Below the pieces are notes generated by a model, which saw only the letters and a program-made list of their open reading frames with translations, was not told where the DNA came from and did no database searches. From NCBI GenBank assembly GCA_002254405.1, contig NJDH01000005.1:1-22849 (forward strand): a DNA stretch of 22,849 nt, read 5' to 3'. This document shows, piece by piece, positions 8,794 through 16,200 of the stretch (the stretch's first letter is position 1; the number at the start of each line of letters is the position of its first letter). A program made the translations under genes and the position numbers. This DNA is from Candidatus Altarchaeales archaeon ex4484_96 (GTDB lineage Archaea > Altiarchaeota > Altiarchaeia > IMC4 > QMZM01).

Positions 8794-9334
8794 TTAAGGC
8801 ATCACCTGATACGATAAAATAATCGAATAAGGGGGCAATTTTTCTTAATAAATCCTTGTTTTTCACGTCAACGATGAAGAAAATAACATTAACGCCTGCT
8901 TTCTGGGCTTTCTCCACTGTAGCCTGAGTAAATCTTGCCACGATACTGGATTTATTGTATATCCACAGGGTATGCACTGCATCAAGAAATAGAAATCCTC
9001 CGTCTTTCACCCTGTCAAGCTGCTTTTTAACCATTATCGACAGGCTGTTTAAATCTGAGATATCCAGGATGAATGAAACATCAACAGAATCCAATCCCTC
9101 GCTTATTGCGCTGATACAATCGATGTAGTATATCCCGCGGGTGTTAATGTTTAATGCAAGCAGGTTATCAGCTACCGTGCTATATGGTTCGTTTGTTGTA
9201 ACGTATACCAGCTCACCATGGCCTGCGACAGTATTAACTGTGTTGAATAAATCCTTTCGCATCCTTTCTTTCGGGGATTCCACAAGGCATGAGAAACAAT
9301 CGCCTTCGTCCATGATACGGTTGAGTGAATCCAT
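8786..9334 (-). CDS. KaiC-like protein without Walker A, downstream of kaiC
   Basis: This is a 182-residue soluble protein. The ATG at 9334 is chosen over the longer frame from 9379 because GGAGG lies 6 nt before it and it starts one base after the kaiC stop. ELVYVTTNEPYSTVADNLLA lines up with GVYITLEEDKQQIKQDINAQ of the adjacent KaiC, and GGFLFLD (D118) with the KaiC Walker B strand. Where KaiC has the P-loop there is only LVESPKERMRKDL, and the catalytic Glu pair is Thr-Asn. The protein thus looks like a KaiC-fold domain that has lost ATP binding. It may pair with the active KaiC, or read it out, and link it to the sensors encoded next (inference). It is a paralogue of the protein at 617-1144. 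Confidence 0.75.
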   Translation of the reverse strand: MDSLNRIMDEGDCFSCLVESPKERMRKDLFNTVNTVAGHGELVYVTTNEPYSTVADNLLALNINTRGIYYIDCISAISEGLDSVDVSFILDISDLNSLSIMVKKQLDRVKDGGFLFLDAVHTLWIYNKSSIVARFTQATVEKAQKAGVNVIFFIVDVKNKDLLRKIAPLFDYFIVSGDALNG

Positions 9335-9335
9335 A

Positions 9336-10055
9336 TTATTCCTCCGGAGGCAGCCAGGGCTGCGTCTGGTATACGACAACGCCTTCGTTGGTTATCTCAT
9401 AGGGCCTTATTTCCCGGTGATGTTCTATGCCCCTCATCTTTCGCACCGCAATACCCTGATAGAAGCTTGGGCCGCAGCGCAGGTTATATAGGGTTATAAC
9501 TCCGTCGGCTACGAATTCCTCGAAACCCTCCCTGCTGATGTCCATGGACTGCTCTTTCACCTCACATAATAGAAGTGTTGTGCAGTTTAGTTTTTTTAGT
9601 TTCTCGGTTAGTAACGCCAGAGCGTCTCTTTTTTCATTATCTGAATCGAATAACATGAGAAACAGGTTCACAGGGTCTAAGACAACCCGTTTAGCCCCTA
9701 TCTCGTGAACAACCTCCTCGACTTCGTTAACCAGGTCCTCAACATTAGCTTTTGTCTTTCTTTTAAAACGTTGTATTGTGGCTATGTGCCCTCCAATGAA
9801 ACGGAATCTGTCGTTTATTGAATCAAGGTTCATTCCCTGAGCATTGATGTCCTGTTTTATCTGCTGCTTGTCTTCTTCAAGTGTTATATAAACCCCTGCT
9901 TCATTGTGGTCCACTATCCCATTGTATATGAACTGCATGCCTATTGTTGTTTTGCCTGTCCCGGTTGAGCCGGATATCAGGACAACCCTGTTTTTCGGTA
10001 TACCGCCTTTGAGCATTAAATCAAGCCCCTTTATCCCAGTTATTGTTCGTTTCAT
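9336..10055 (-). CDS. KaiC-family RecA-like ATPase
   Basis: This is a 239-residue single-domain KaiC protein. The Walker A is GSTGTGKTT at 29-37, the catalytic Glu pair is E60-E61 in YITLEED, and the Walker B is RVVLD at 123-127. The C-terminal KaiC signature is VRKMRGIEHH (204-213), followed by PYEITNEGVVVY. All residues for ATP binding and hydrolysis appear intact. Cyanobacterial KaiC has two such domains; single-domain archaeal relatives are common beside sensor genes and have been proposed as signalling hubs. AGGAGGA at 10069-10063, 8 nt before the ATG, supports the start, which lies 2 nt after the rhomboid stop. The next gene encodes a Walker-less relative. The exact role here is unknown. 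Confidence 0.92.
   Translation of the reverse strand: MKRTITGIKGLDLMLKGGIPKNRVVLISGSTGTGKTTIGMQFIYNGIVDHNEAGVYITLEEDKQQIKQDINAQGMNLDSINDRFRFIGGHIATIQRFKRKTKANVEDLVNEVEEVVHEIGAKRVVLDPVNLFLMLFDSDNEKRDALALLTEKLKKLNCTTLLLCEVKEQSMDISREGFEEFVADGVITLYNLRCGPSFYQGIAVRKMRGIEHHREIRPYEITNEGVVVYQTQPWLPPEE
9341..9345 (-). promoter_or_regulatory. Shine-Dalgarno that fixes the start at 9334
   Basis: On the minus strand GGAGG lies 6 nt before the ATG at 9334, inside the end of kaiC. It argues against the longer frame beginning at 9379. Confidence 0.75.
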
Positions 10056-10057
10056 GG

Positions 10058-10627
10058 TTAGGTCCTCCTTAATACTTTTTTGTATGGTTTTCTCTGGTTT
10101 AGATGAAATACTCCGATGCCGGATAGATATCCTATGAAGTGATAAATGCTGCTTTGCAGGTTTTTCATGATAAGAGCCCCCGCCTGGTAGAGGTTTATGA
10201 TGGGTGCTGTAAACATAACCAGCGTGAATAGTGGCAGAGAGAGATAGGGGGGTATTATCTTTCTTTCTTTAAGCAGAGTGTATGATAGGAGCCCGTATAT
10301 TCCAGTAGAGTTGCCTGCTACTGTATCGGTGGGGTAAACCAGGTAAACGAAGGGTATTACGATGAAAACCGATGCTATGTAAACAAATATGAAGTCCTTG
10401 AATTTGATATTTGCTTCTCTGGCTATGAACCCGACCAGCATTAATCCAATTATATTCTCAAGCAGGTGAGTCTGGCTTATGTGCTCAAACTGGTATGTCA
10501 GCAAACGCCAGGGCTCTTTAAGCCCTTTATCCCGGGTTAATATGAGGGTTTCTGGTTGAGGGTGAATGTAGTAGACTAAAACATTTACCGTGCATATTAT
10601 TAAAATAGATGCTATTATTTTATTCAT
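10058..10627 (-). CDS. Rhomboid-family intramembrane serine protease
   Basis: This 189-residue protein has about six TM segments (near 3-20, 57-68, 77-99, 105-119, 128-146 and 158-174). Rhomboid marks are PWRLLTYQFEH followed by HLLEN (39-58), the catalytic Ser in GNSTGIYG (S107, G-x-S motif), and a late TM His in YHFIGYLSG (H163). The Ser-His dyad is present, so it is probably active and cuts TM helices of membrane proteins. Its ATG overlaps the stop of the upstream 50-residue protein by 8 nt (ATGAATAA). A rhomboid inside a sensor operon is unusual. The one-TM protein and the membrane sensors of the same operon are candidate substrates or partners (inference). Confidence 0.85.
   Translation of the reverse strand: MNKIIASILIICTVNVLVYYIHPQPETLILTRDKGLKEPWRLLTYQFEHISQTHLLENIIGLMLVGFIAREANIKFKDFIFVYIASVFIVIPFVYLVYPTDTVAGNSTGIYGLLSYTLLKERKIIPPYLSLPLFTLVMFTAPIINLYQAGALIMKNLQSSIYHFIGYLSGIGVFHLNQRKPYKKVLRRT
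10063..10069 (-). promoter_or_regulatory. Shine-Dalgarno of kaiC
   Basis: On the minus strand AGGAGGA lies about 8 nt before the kaiC ATG at 10055, within the last codons of the rhomboid gene. Confidence 0.7.
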
Positions 10628-10772
10628 CCTCTACTTTGTCTATTATGGTTTCATATCTTAACACGTGTTTTTTCATCCAGTTTTTTGTTTTTTTGAGGTA
10701 AATCCAGAGTACTGTTGTTAGTATGATACTTCCTGTCCCGAATCCGAGTAATATTGTCAGTTGCTCTTTCAT
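10620..10772 (-). CDS. Small one-TM protein (50 residues), first gene of the signalling operon
   Basis: The ATG at 10772-10770 opens a 50-codon frame ending with TAA at 10622-10620. Residues 4-26 form one TM helix with small residues (LLGFGTGSIILTTVLW). A basic stretch (KKTKNWMKKH) and an acidic end (IIDKVEDE) follow, so the topology is probably N-out with the C-terminus inside. The rhomboid ATG lies within its last codons, so the two are translationally coupled. A TATA-like box sits 43-50 nt upstream, and its A/C-rich third positions match the other first genes of the window. I know no family for it. The Gly/Thr-rich helix could be a rhomboid substrate or a membrane adaptor (inference). Confidence 0.65.
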   Translation of the reverse strand: MKEQLTILLGFGTGSIILTTVLWIYLKKTKNWMKKHVLRYETIIDKVEDE

Positions 10773-10813
10773 ATTATTGTTGGGTTGATTTATTTTTATT
10801 TTAGGATATGGGT

Positions 10814-10823
10814 TGTATAGTAG
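10814..10823 (-). promoter_or_regulatory. TATA-like box of the eight-gene signalling operon
   Basis: On the minus strand ctactatac lies about 43-50 nt upstream of the ATG at 10772, the spacing seen at the other first genes. A second A/T-rich run (aaaataaaaataaa, around 10789-10802) is closer to the ATG and is an alternative. Confidence 0.35.
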
Positions 10824-10923
10824 GTTTATTAATTATTTTATGGTTAATTATTCAATAAATACACTTGATATTTTCTATTAGACAAAAAGACCAATTGAAC
10901 CTCTTTTATAGTCAGAATCTATA

Positions 10924-10935
10924 ATATATTTAAAA
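10924..10935 (+). promoter_or_regulatory. TATA-like box of the REC-HTH regulator gene
   Basis: The sequence atatatttaaaa lies about 32-43 nt upstream of the ATG at 10967. It implies a leader of roughly 10-20 nt, with no SD before the ATG. It is back to back with the signalling-operon promoter, so one bound regulator could affect both. Confidence 0.45.
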
Positions 10936-10966
10936 TATGATTAATTAATGGCTTATCAAATAAAAA

Positions 10967-12418
10967 ATGACATCTAAAGGTAAGATTCTTTTAATTGACG
11001 ACGAACCAGACATTGTCGATTTAATCAAACACATCCTAGTAAAAGAAGGATACGAGGTTTCTGAAGCATATAAAGGCGGAGAAGGCCTGATTAAAGCCAG
11101 CAGCAATAACCCCGATTTGGTTCTGGTAGATATACGCCTGCCTGACATGGACGGTAATAAACTGCTTAAGAGAATAAAAGAAAACAACCCAAACCAGGCG
11201 GTGATTATGATAACAGCCTATGCTGACGTGGATAACGCAATAACATCGCTCAAGTTCGGAGCAGATGACTTCATAAAAAAACCGTTTAAAAACGCACACC
11301 TAGTGCATATAGTGAATAAATCATTTGAAAAAAAACAAATCCTGGAAGAAAAAAAAGACCTGGAAAAAAAATACAAGAGACTGGTAAGAGACAAACACCT
11401 GAGGCCTAAAGAGAAAACAGTCCTCTACAGCCTCGCCAAATACCCTGGTTTAAGCGATAAAGAAATATCCAAGAAAATAAAAATGCCCCGGACAACCTTA
11501 ACAGGCATAAAAAACAAGCTGAGAAAAAAGAACATGTACCAGAGGATAAATACACCCAATTATCTTACCCTGGGATTCGAGCTGCTGTCTGCTGTGACCC
11601 TGGAAGTGAATCCTGCTTCAAGCCACAACCTGGATGTTGGGAAAAAACTTGATATTATGGGAGAGGACTGCTTAATCTATTCACAAATCACGGATCTGGA
11701 GGGTTTCATGGTTTACATGCTCCGCGATTATACGCAATACAAGAAACACGTGGAACCCCGGTTAAACGATTTAAGTTACGGCAACCATCTTAAAAGCATG
11801 CACTGCTGTCATTTCCCGTTGAAAATCAGCCAAATCACAAGGTTCATGGACTTCTCACAGGCCATCCGCACACTCTTTAACATCAAGGATGATAAAGCTG
11901 TGATGGATTCTTTTATGGATGATGTTAAAGAATCAAGGATATCAAATACCGAAGTAAAGCTAATCAAGGCTCTAGCATCAAACCCGGAACAATCTGATGC
12001 GCAAATAGCGGAGAGGGTTTCTTTAAGCAGGGCTCGCGTAAGCCAGATAAAGAAAAAACTGACAGAAAAAGGCATACTTAAAAGCATGATATATCCCAAG
12101 CTGGGCAACATAGGCGCCGGACTTATTACGGTGTTATGCGGGGACCTTAAACCCAACTGCGCCGCACAGGATCTCAGGAGGCTTAGAGAGTACATTAAAT
12201 CCGAGCCAAGCTCTGTTTTTTCCATTTCAAGCGACACAGAGTTCCTCAGCATCAATGTGTTAAAAGATTATGAACACTACAGGAGTGTTCATGAAAGAAT
12301 AGATGATGTGGGAGGTAAAAAAGAAAATATCGTGAAAAACATTAAAACAACCCTGCTATCCGTGGAAAACATAAAATCAGGCAGGGTTGATTTAGCCTCA
12401 CCTCTTCATAACCTGTAA
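10967..12418 (+). CDS. Response regulator with REC and duplicated HTH + RAM-like output
   Basis: This 483-residue regulator starts with a complete receiver (residues 5-118: D11-D12, D55 in LVLVDIRLPDMDG, T83, K104 in IKKPF). A charged helix follows (119-142). Then come two copies of a winged HTH followed by an alpha/beta domain. HTH 1 (146-195) reads LSDKEISKKIKMPRTTLTGI and HTH 2 (327-374) reads SDAQIAERVSLSRARVSQIK. Each leads into a similar strand-helix unit: LGFELLSAVTLEVNP...YMLRDYTQYKKHVE, and IGAGLITVLCGDLKP...NVLKDYEHYRSVHE. The HTHs resemble Lrp/AsnC or MarR-like archaeal types, and the unit after each recalls the RAM fold. Its gene is divergent from the signalling operon, so it probably controls that operon or itself (inference). 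Its stop abuts that of the convergent receiver gene at 12419 with no base between. Confidence 0.88.
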   Translation: MTSKGKILLIDDEPDIVDLIKHILVKEGYEVSEAYKGGEGLIKASSNNPDLVLVDIRLPDMDGNKLLKRIKENNPNQAVIMITAYADVDNAITSLKFGADDFIKKPFKNAHLVHIVNKSFEKKQILEEKKDLEKKYKRLVRDKHLRPKEKTVLYSLAKYPGLSDKEISKKIKMPRTTLTGIKNKLRKKNMYQRINTPNYLTLGFELLSAVTLEVNPASSHNLDVGKKLDIMGEDCLIYSQITDLEGFMVYMLRDYTQYKKHVEPRLNDLSYGNHLKSMHCCHFPLKISQITRFMDFSQAIRTLFNIKDDKAVMDSFMDDVKESRISNTEVKLIKALASNPEQSDAQIAERVSLSRARVSQIKKKLTEKGILKSMIYPKLGNIGAGLITVLCGDLKPNCAAQDLRRLREYIKSEPSSVFSISSDTEFLSINVLKDYEHYRSVHERIDDVGGKKENIVKNIKTTLLSVENIKSGRVDLASPLHNL

Positions 12419-12784
12419 TCAGGAGGATAAAACATCCCCGATAACATCCAATAGCTCTTTTTTTGTCACAGGCTTGATAAGGTAACCCCGCAGATTAAAT
12501 CTCTTTTTTAATGAGATAAATTCAGCGAGGCTGATTTTCACCGCTGAAAGAAAAACAACAGATAGATTATCATCTACTTTTTTTATCTCCTCCAGGGTTT
12601 CGATGCCGTCCATCACAGGCATTTTCATATCCAATAGTATCAGGTCAGGTACGCCTTCTTTAAGCTTGTTTAAGCATTCCCCTCCATTAAACGCCGTTAC
12701 CACGTTAAAACCCTCGGACTCTAAAACATCCCTTATCAGTTCAACCATGTTCTCCTCATCATCCACCACCATTATCTCAGACAT
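12419..12784 (-). CDS. Single-domain response regulator (REC only)
   Basis: This 121-residue CheY-like receiver has D8-D9, phospho-acceptor D52 in LILLDMKMPVMDG, S80 in VVFLSAV and K104 in LIKPV. All key residues are present and there is no output domain. Its ATG overlaps the stop of the preceding receiver gene by 8 nt (ATGTCTGA), with AGGTGG at 12795-12790 as SD. It is the last gene of the kinase-REC-REC operon and convergent with the REC-HTH regulator. It is a possible shuttle from the soluble kinase to the DNA-binding regulator (inference). Confidence 0.9.
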   Translation of the reverse strand: MSEIMVVDDEENMVELIRDVLESEGFNVVTAFNGGECLNKLKEGVPDLILLDMKMPVMDGIETLEEIKKVDDNLSVVFLSAVKISLAEFISLKKRFNLRGYLIKPVTKKELLDVIGDVLSS

Positions 12785-13223
12785 CTAAACCACCTAAAAC
12801 ATCACTCACCTTAGCCAATAAACCCTCTTTATCAAAGGGTTTCTCCAGCAAATCAACAACAACGCCCTCGACATTGAGCTTTTTTATGCTGTCGCCCTTG
12901 AGCTTGGTCATTAAATCAGTCAGATGTTTTATTTTATCTTTTTTCGAGATTTGTCCGTTTAAAAAACCAACACCCGAGATATATATTATTCTTGTTTTAT
13001 TATTTTGCCCATATCTTTGCAGTATTTTCTCTATGAACTTATCAACCGTCATCCCCGGCATCATAACATCCAGTAGAATCAAATCCACCTGCCGCTGCTC
13101 AATCTTGAGCCATGCCTCGTTTGCATTAGAAGCAACCTCAACATCATATCCCTCAGCCGCCAATATGTCTCTTACGCTTTCTCTTATGTTTTCTTCATCA
13201 TCTACTACCATTATCTTCGCCAT
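12777..13223 (-). CDS. Response regulator receiver with a Lys-rich insertion
   Basis: This 148-residue receiver has D8-D9, phospho-acceptor D52 in LILLDVMMPGMTVD, S83 in YISGVGF and K128 in LLEKPFDK. The start at 13223 is preferred to the upstream frame because GGAGG lies at 13236-13232, 8 nt before it, and the DD motif then sits at the normal distance from the N-terminus. It overlaps the kinase gene by 26 nt. Compared with its 121-residue neighbour it carries about 27 extra residues at about 88-118, between strand 4 and the conserved Lys (NGQISKKDKIKHLTDLMTKL and beyond). This is the alpha4 face that receivers use to bind partners. The insertion probably sets partner choice (inference). Confidence 0.88.
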   Translation of the reverse strand: MAKIMVVDDEENIRESVRDILAAEGYDVEVASNANEAWLKIEQRQVDLILLDVMMPGMTVDKFIEKILQRYGQNNKTRIIYISGVGFLNGQISKKDKIKHLTDLMTKLKGDSIKKLNVEGVVVDLLEKPFDKEGLLAKVSDVLGGLDV

Positions 13224-16200
13224 CTGTTTTGCCTCCGAGAGGGATAGTGAAATAAAAGCTTGAGCCCTCCCCCTCCTTGCTTTCACACCATATTGCACCA
13301 CCGTGGGCTTCGATTATTTCTTTCGATATTGAAAGCCCTATGCCGAAACCCTTATCCTTGTCTACCATGGGGTTAACCTGGAAAAACCGTTCAAAAAGCT
13401 TATCCTGTAAATCTTGGGGTATGCCCGTCCCCGTATCAGATACACAAAATAAAACAACATTAGCTGAACTCTTAACCGTAACAGATACTAGACCACCCGC
13501 AGGTGTGTGTTTAATCGAGTTGTTTACCAGGTTAAGTAAAACCCTCTTTAGTTTGCTTTCATCCACAGATAATTCCACCAGATTATCAGCAGCCTTATAA
13601 ACGAGTGTTACACCCTTATCCTCGGCCTCGAGTCGCATTTCTTCCCCGACATCAGCCAGCAGGGAATCAACACTGATTTTATCTAAGTAAAGATCTGTCT
13701 TACCAAGCTGCAGAGCCGATAAATCAAGCAGGTCGTTTATCAGCTTCTTCAACCTGAGGCTTTCTTTTTTAATGATATCCAGATATTTTTTTTCGGATGG
13801 TTTAAGATCAGACCCACCAAGAAGGATGTCGGTTGCGAGTATCATTGACTGCGCCGGGGTGCGAAGCTCGTGTCCGGCGATTGATATGAATTCTGTTTTG
13901 GCTTTATCCAGTTTTTCCAGCTCCTTCACCTGTGTTTTAATGGTTTCCTCCATTTTTTTTCTTTCAGTGATGTCGCGTATTACCGCCAGATACGCGGGCT
14001 CATCCTCCCAGCGGGTCTTAACCACCCTCATTTCCCCTATCCCCGGCCTGTTGTTTTCTCTTCTGATTCCCACCTCCACCGAATCCCCTGATTTGAATGA
14101 TAATCCAAAAGACTTTCCTGTGAAATCCTCCCTGCTCTTCTCAAAAAACATCTCAACCACGGGATTGATGTATCGTACTATGTTGTCTTCGTCTAATACC
14201 ATCACACCATCTGCGCTGTTTTCCACTATGTTATGGAATCCCGCTTTGCTGGCTGCTAAATCCTCTTCCGCCATCTTGCGGTTTAATACCGTGGTCAGGT
14301 TTTCCGCTATGAATGAAAGGCGCTGCAAATCTGATTTACTGAAACGCTTTTTTCGTGTAACCTCCATCAAACCAATACAATCATCTCCCGAGAAAAGCGG
14401 GATAATAATCAGTGATTTAATGCCCAGGGTGTTATATACTGCCTGCATATACTCTATAATCTGCCTGTTGTTGAATAATTCTTTCACGAAAACACGTATC
14501 TCATCCGGGTTGTTTATTATTTTGGGCTCTGCTTCTTCGACGATTTTATGGTAGATGCTTCCCTCCCGCAGGGGGATGATAAGCTCTTTCATTGTTTTAG
14601 TGCCAACTTTTCTTCCGAAGGCCTTCACAAGTCTTTGGTCGATGGCGCTGTAAACGTGGTCTCTTGGAAGAACCAGCTTTTTTTTATCCCGGCTGAGCAG
14701 GTATATTGTGGCGCCAAAGCAATTGAAATTTTTACGGGTTTCTCTCGCGAAAATACGCAGTATCTCGGTTGTTTTCTCCCCTATATTAGCTGAGACGCTG
14801 AGTGAGTTAATCAAAAGCAGGTCTTCTGTTTGCTGTCGCAGCTCATCCTCTGCTTGCTTCATCTCCGTTATGTCTTCCACTATCACAAGCACTGTTGGGC
14901 CTTTGTCTCCTTCGAGGGGTATGCCTGTGAAGTTCCTGACCGTGGCTTTCCCACCATAATATGAAGTGTATTTTATGGAACCTAGCTCAAAGTATTTGCC
15001 TTTTAATCCGTCTTTTATCTTTTGTGTGAGGCCTATTTTCTCATAGGTTGGAAGCCTAAATACGTTGAGGTTTTTGAATTGCTCGTAGGTGTCTCCGGCT
15101 ATTTCAATCATCTGCGGGTTAACATAATCTATGCCCCCTCTTTCGTTAACCAGATATATCCCGAAAGGTGCTTTTTCTATGATATCCTTGTTTGTCTTAT
15201 ATGCTTTCTCAAGCAGTTGCTTGGATTTTTTTCTGTCGCTTGTATCAGATATTATCGCGAAATCCCCGATTATTTTACCAGCCCCATCTCTTAAGGCGGT
15301 GGCGTTTATTAAGCCTGTTTTTTTCACCCCCGATTTTGTGATGAAATCAACCTCATAGGGTTGGGTTTTTTTACCCAGCATCCTCTGGGAGAAGTTTTTC
15401 ATTATCCTGATTTTGCTTTGGGCGGGGATGAAGGATGCGTTAAGCAGGTTTACTCCGATGATTTCTAATTTATCGTAGCCTATTAGTTCATGTAGTCTGT
15501 TGTTTGTTTTGATGAATTTTCCTTTATTGTCTAATAGAACCATTGCATCAGGGGATGTCTCAAAAATCTGGTTGTATCTATCCTCAACTTCTTTTATTGT
15601 TTTTTCGGTTTTTTTCTGGTTGCTGAGATTTATTATGAAACCCATTATCCCTGCGGGTTTGTTTTCTTTCATTATGGGGTTCAGATGCATTAGGGCGGGG
15701 AATGTTGTATTGTTTTTTCTTTGGATGGTGTATTCTCTGTCTTCGACTTTCTCCCCTCTGAGGGTTCTTTTAATGTCTATTTCAGCCTGGTTTTTTTCTT
15801 CTGGTTTTATAAGCTGTGTTACGTTTAGTCCTTTTATTGATTTATCTTCCAGGTATCCGGTTTGGTTGAGTAGTCTGTGGTTGGCGTATTTTATGTTAGC
15901 CTGTTCATCGGTTTCGAATGCCATCACCGGCAGCATCTCCGTTAATTCGAATATTTTCTTTTCCTGTTTTCTTAGTTTCTTGATTGTTTTTTTATGTTCT
16001 GTGATATCAAGTCCCGCACCCAGCACCCCGATTATCTCATTTTGCGGGTTCAGCATGGGTTTGAGGTGTATCTGGTAGTCGCGTGGGCCCAAGGAGTCTG
16101 TTGTACTCCATTCATAGATTGTTTCTTCACCCCTCAATGCCTGTTCGGTGTGTATTTCATGGATTATGGATTCGTCTCCGTGGACTTCTCTTATTTTTCT

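Noticed and set aside
9335..9379. Longer N-terminus (15 residues) for the Walker-less KaiC-like protein
   Set aside because: It would lie wholly inside kaiC, whereas the ATG at 9334 has a GGAGG at ideal distance.
10773..10966. Riboswitch or small RNA gene in the divergent gap
   Set aside because: The gap is A/T-rich with no clear stem-loops or conserved RNA motif; promoters explain it.
13224..13301. Longer N-terminus (26 residues) for the inserted receiver
   Set aside because: MAKIMVVDDEEN at 13223 is a normal receiver start with its own SD; the extension is antisense-free but overlaps the kinase C-terminus and has no family support.
13772..14554. Plus-strand frame of 260 codons opposite the soluble kinase
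   Set aside because: It is antisense to the HisKA, PAS and GAF domains, with Ser-rich shadow composition and no family features.
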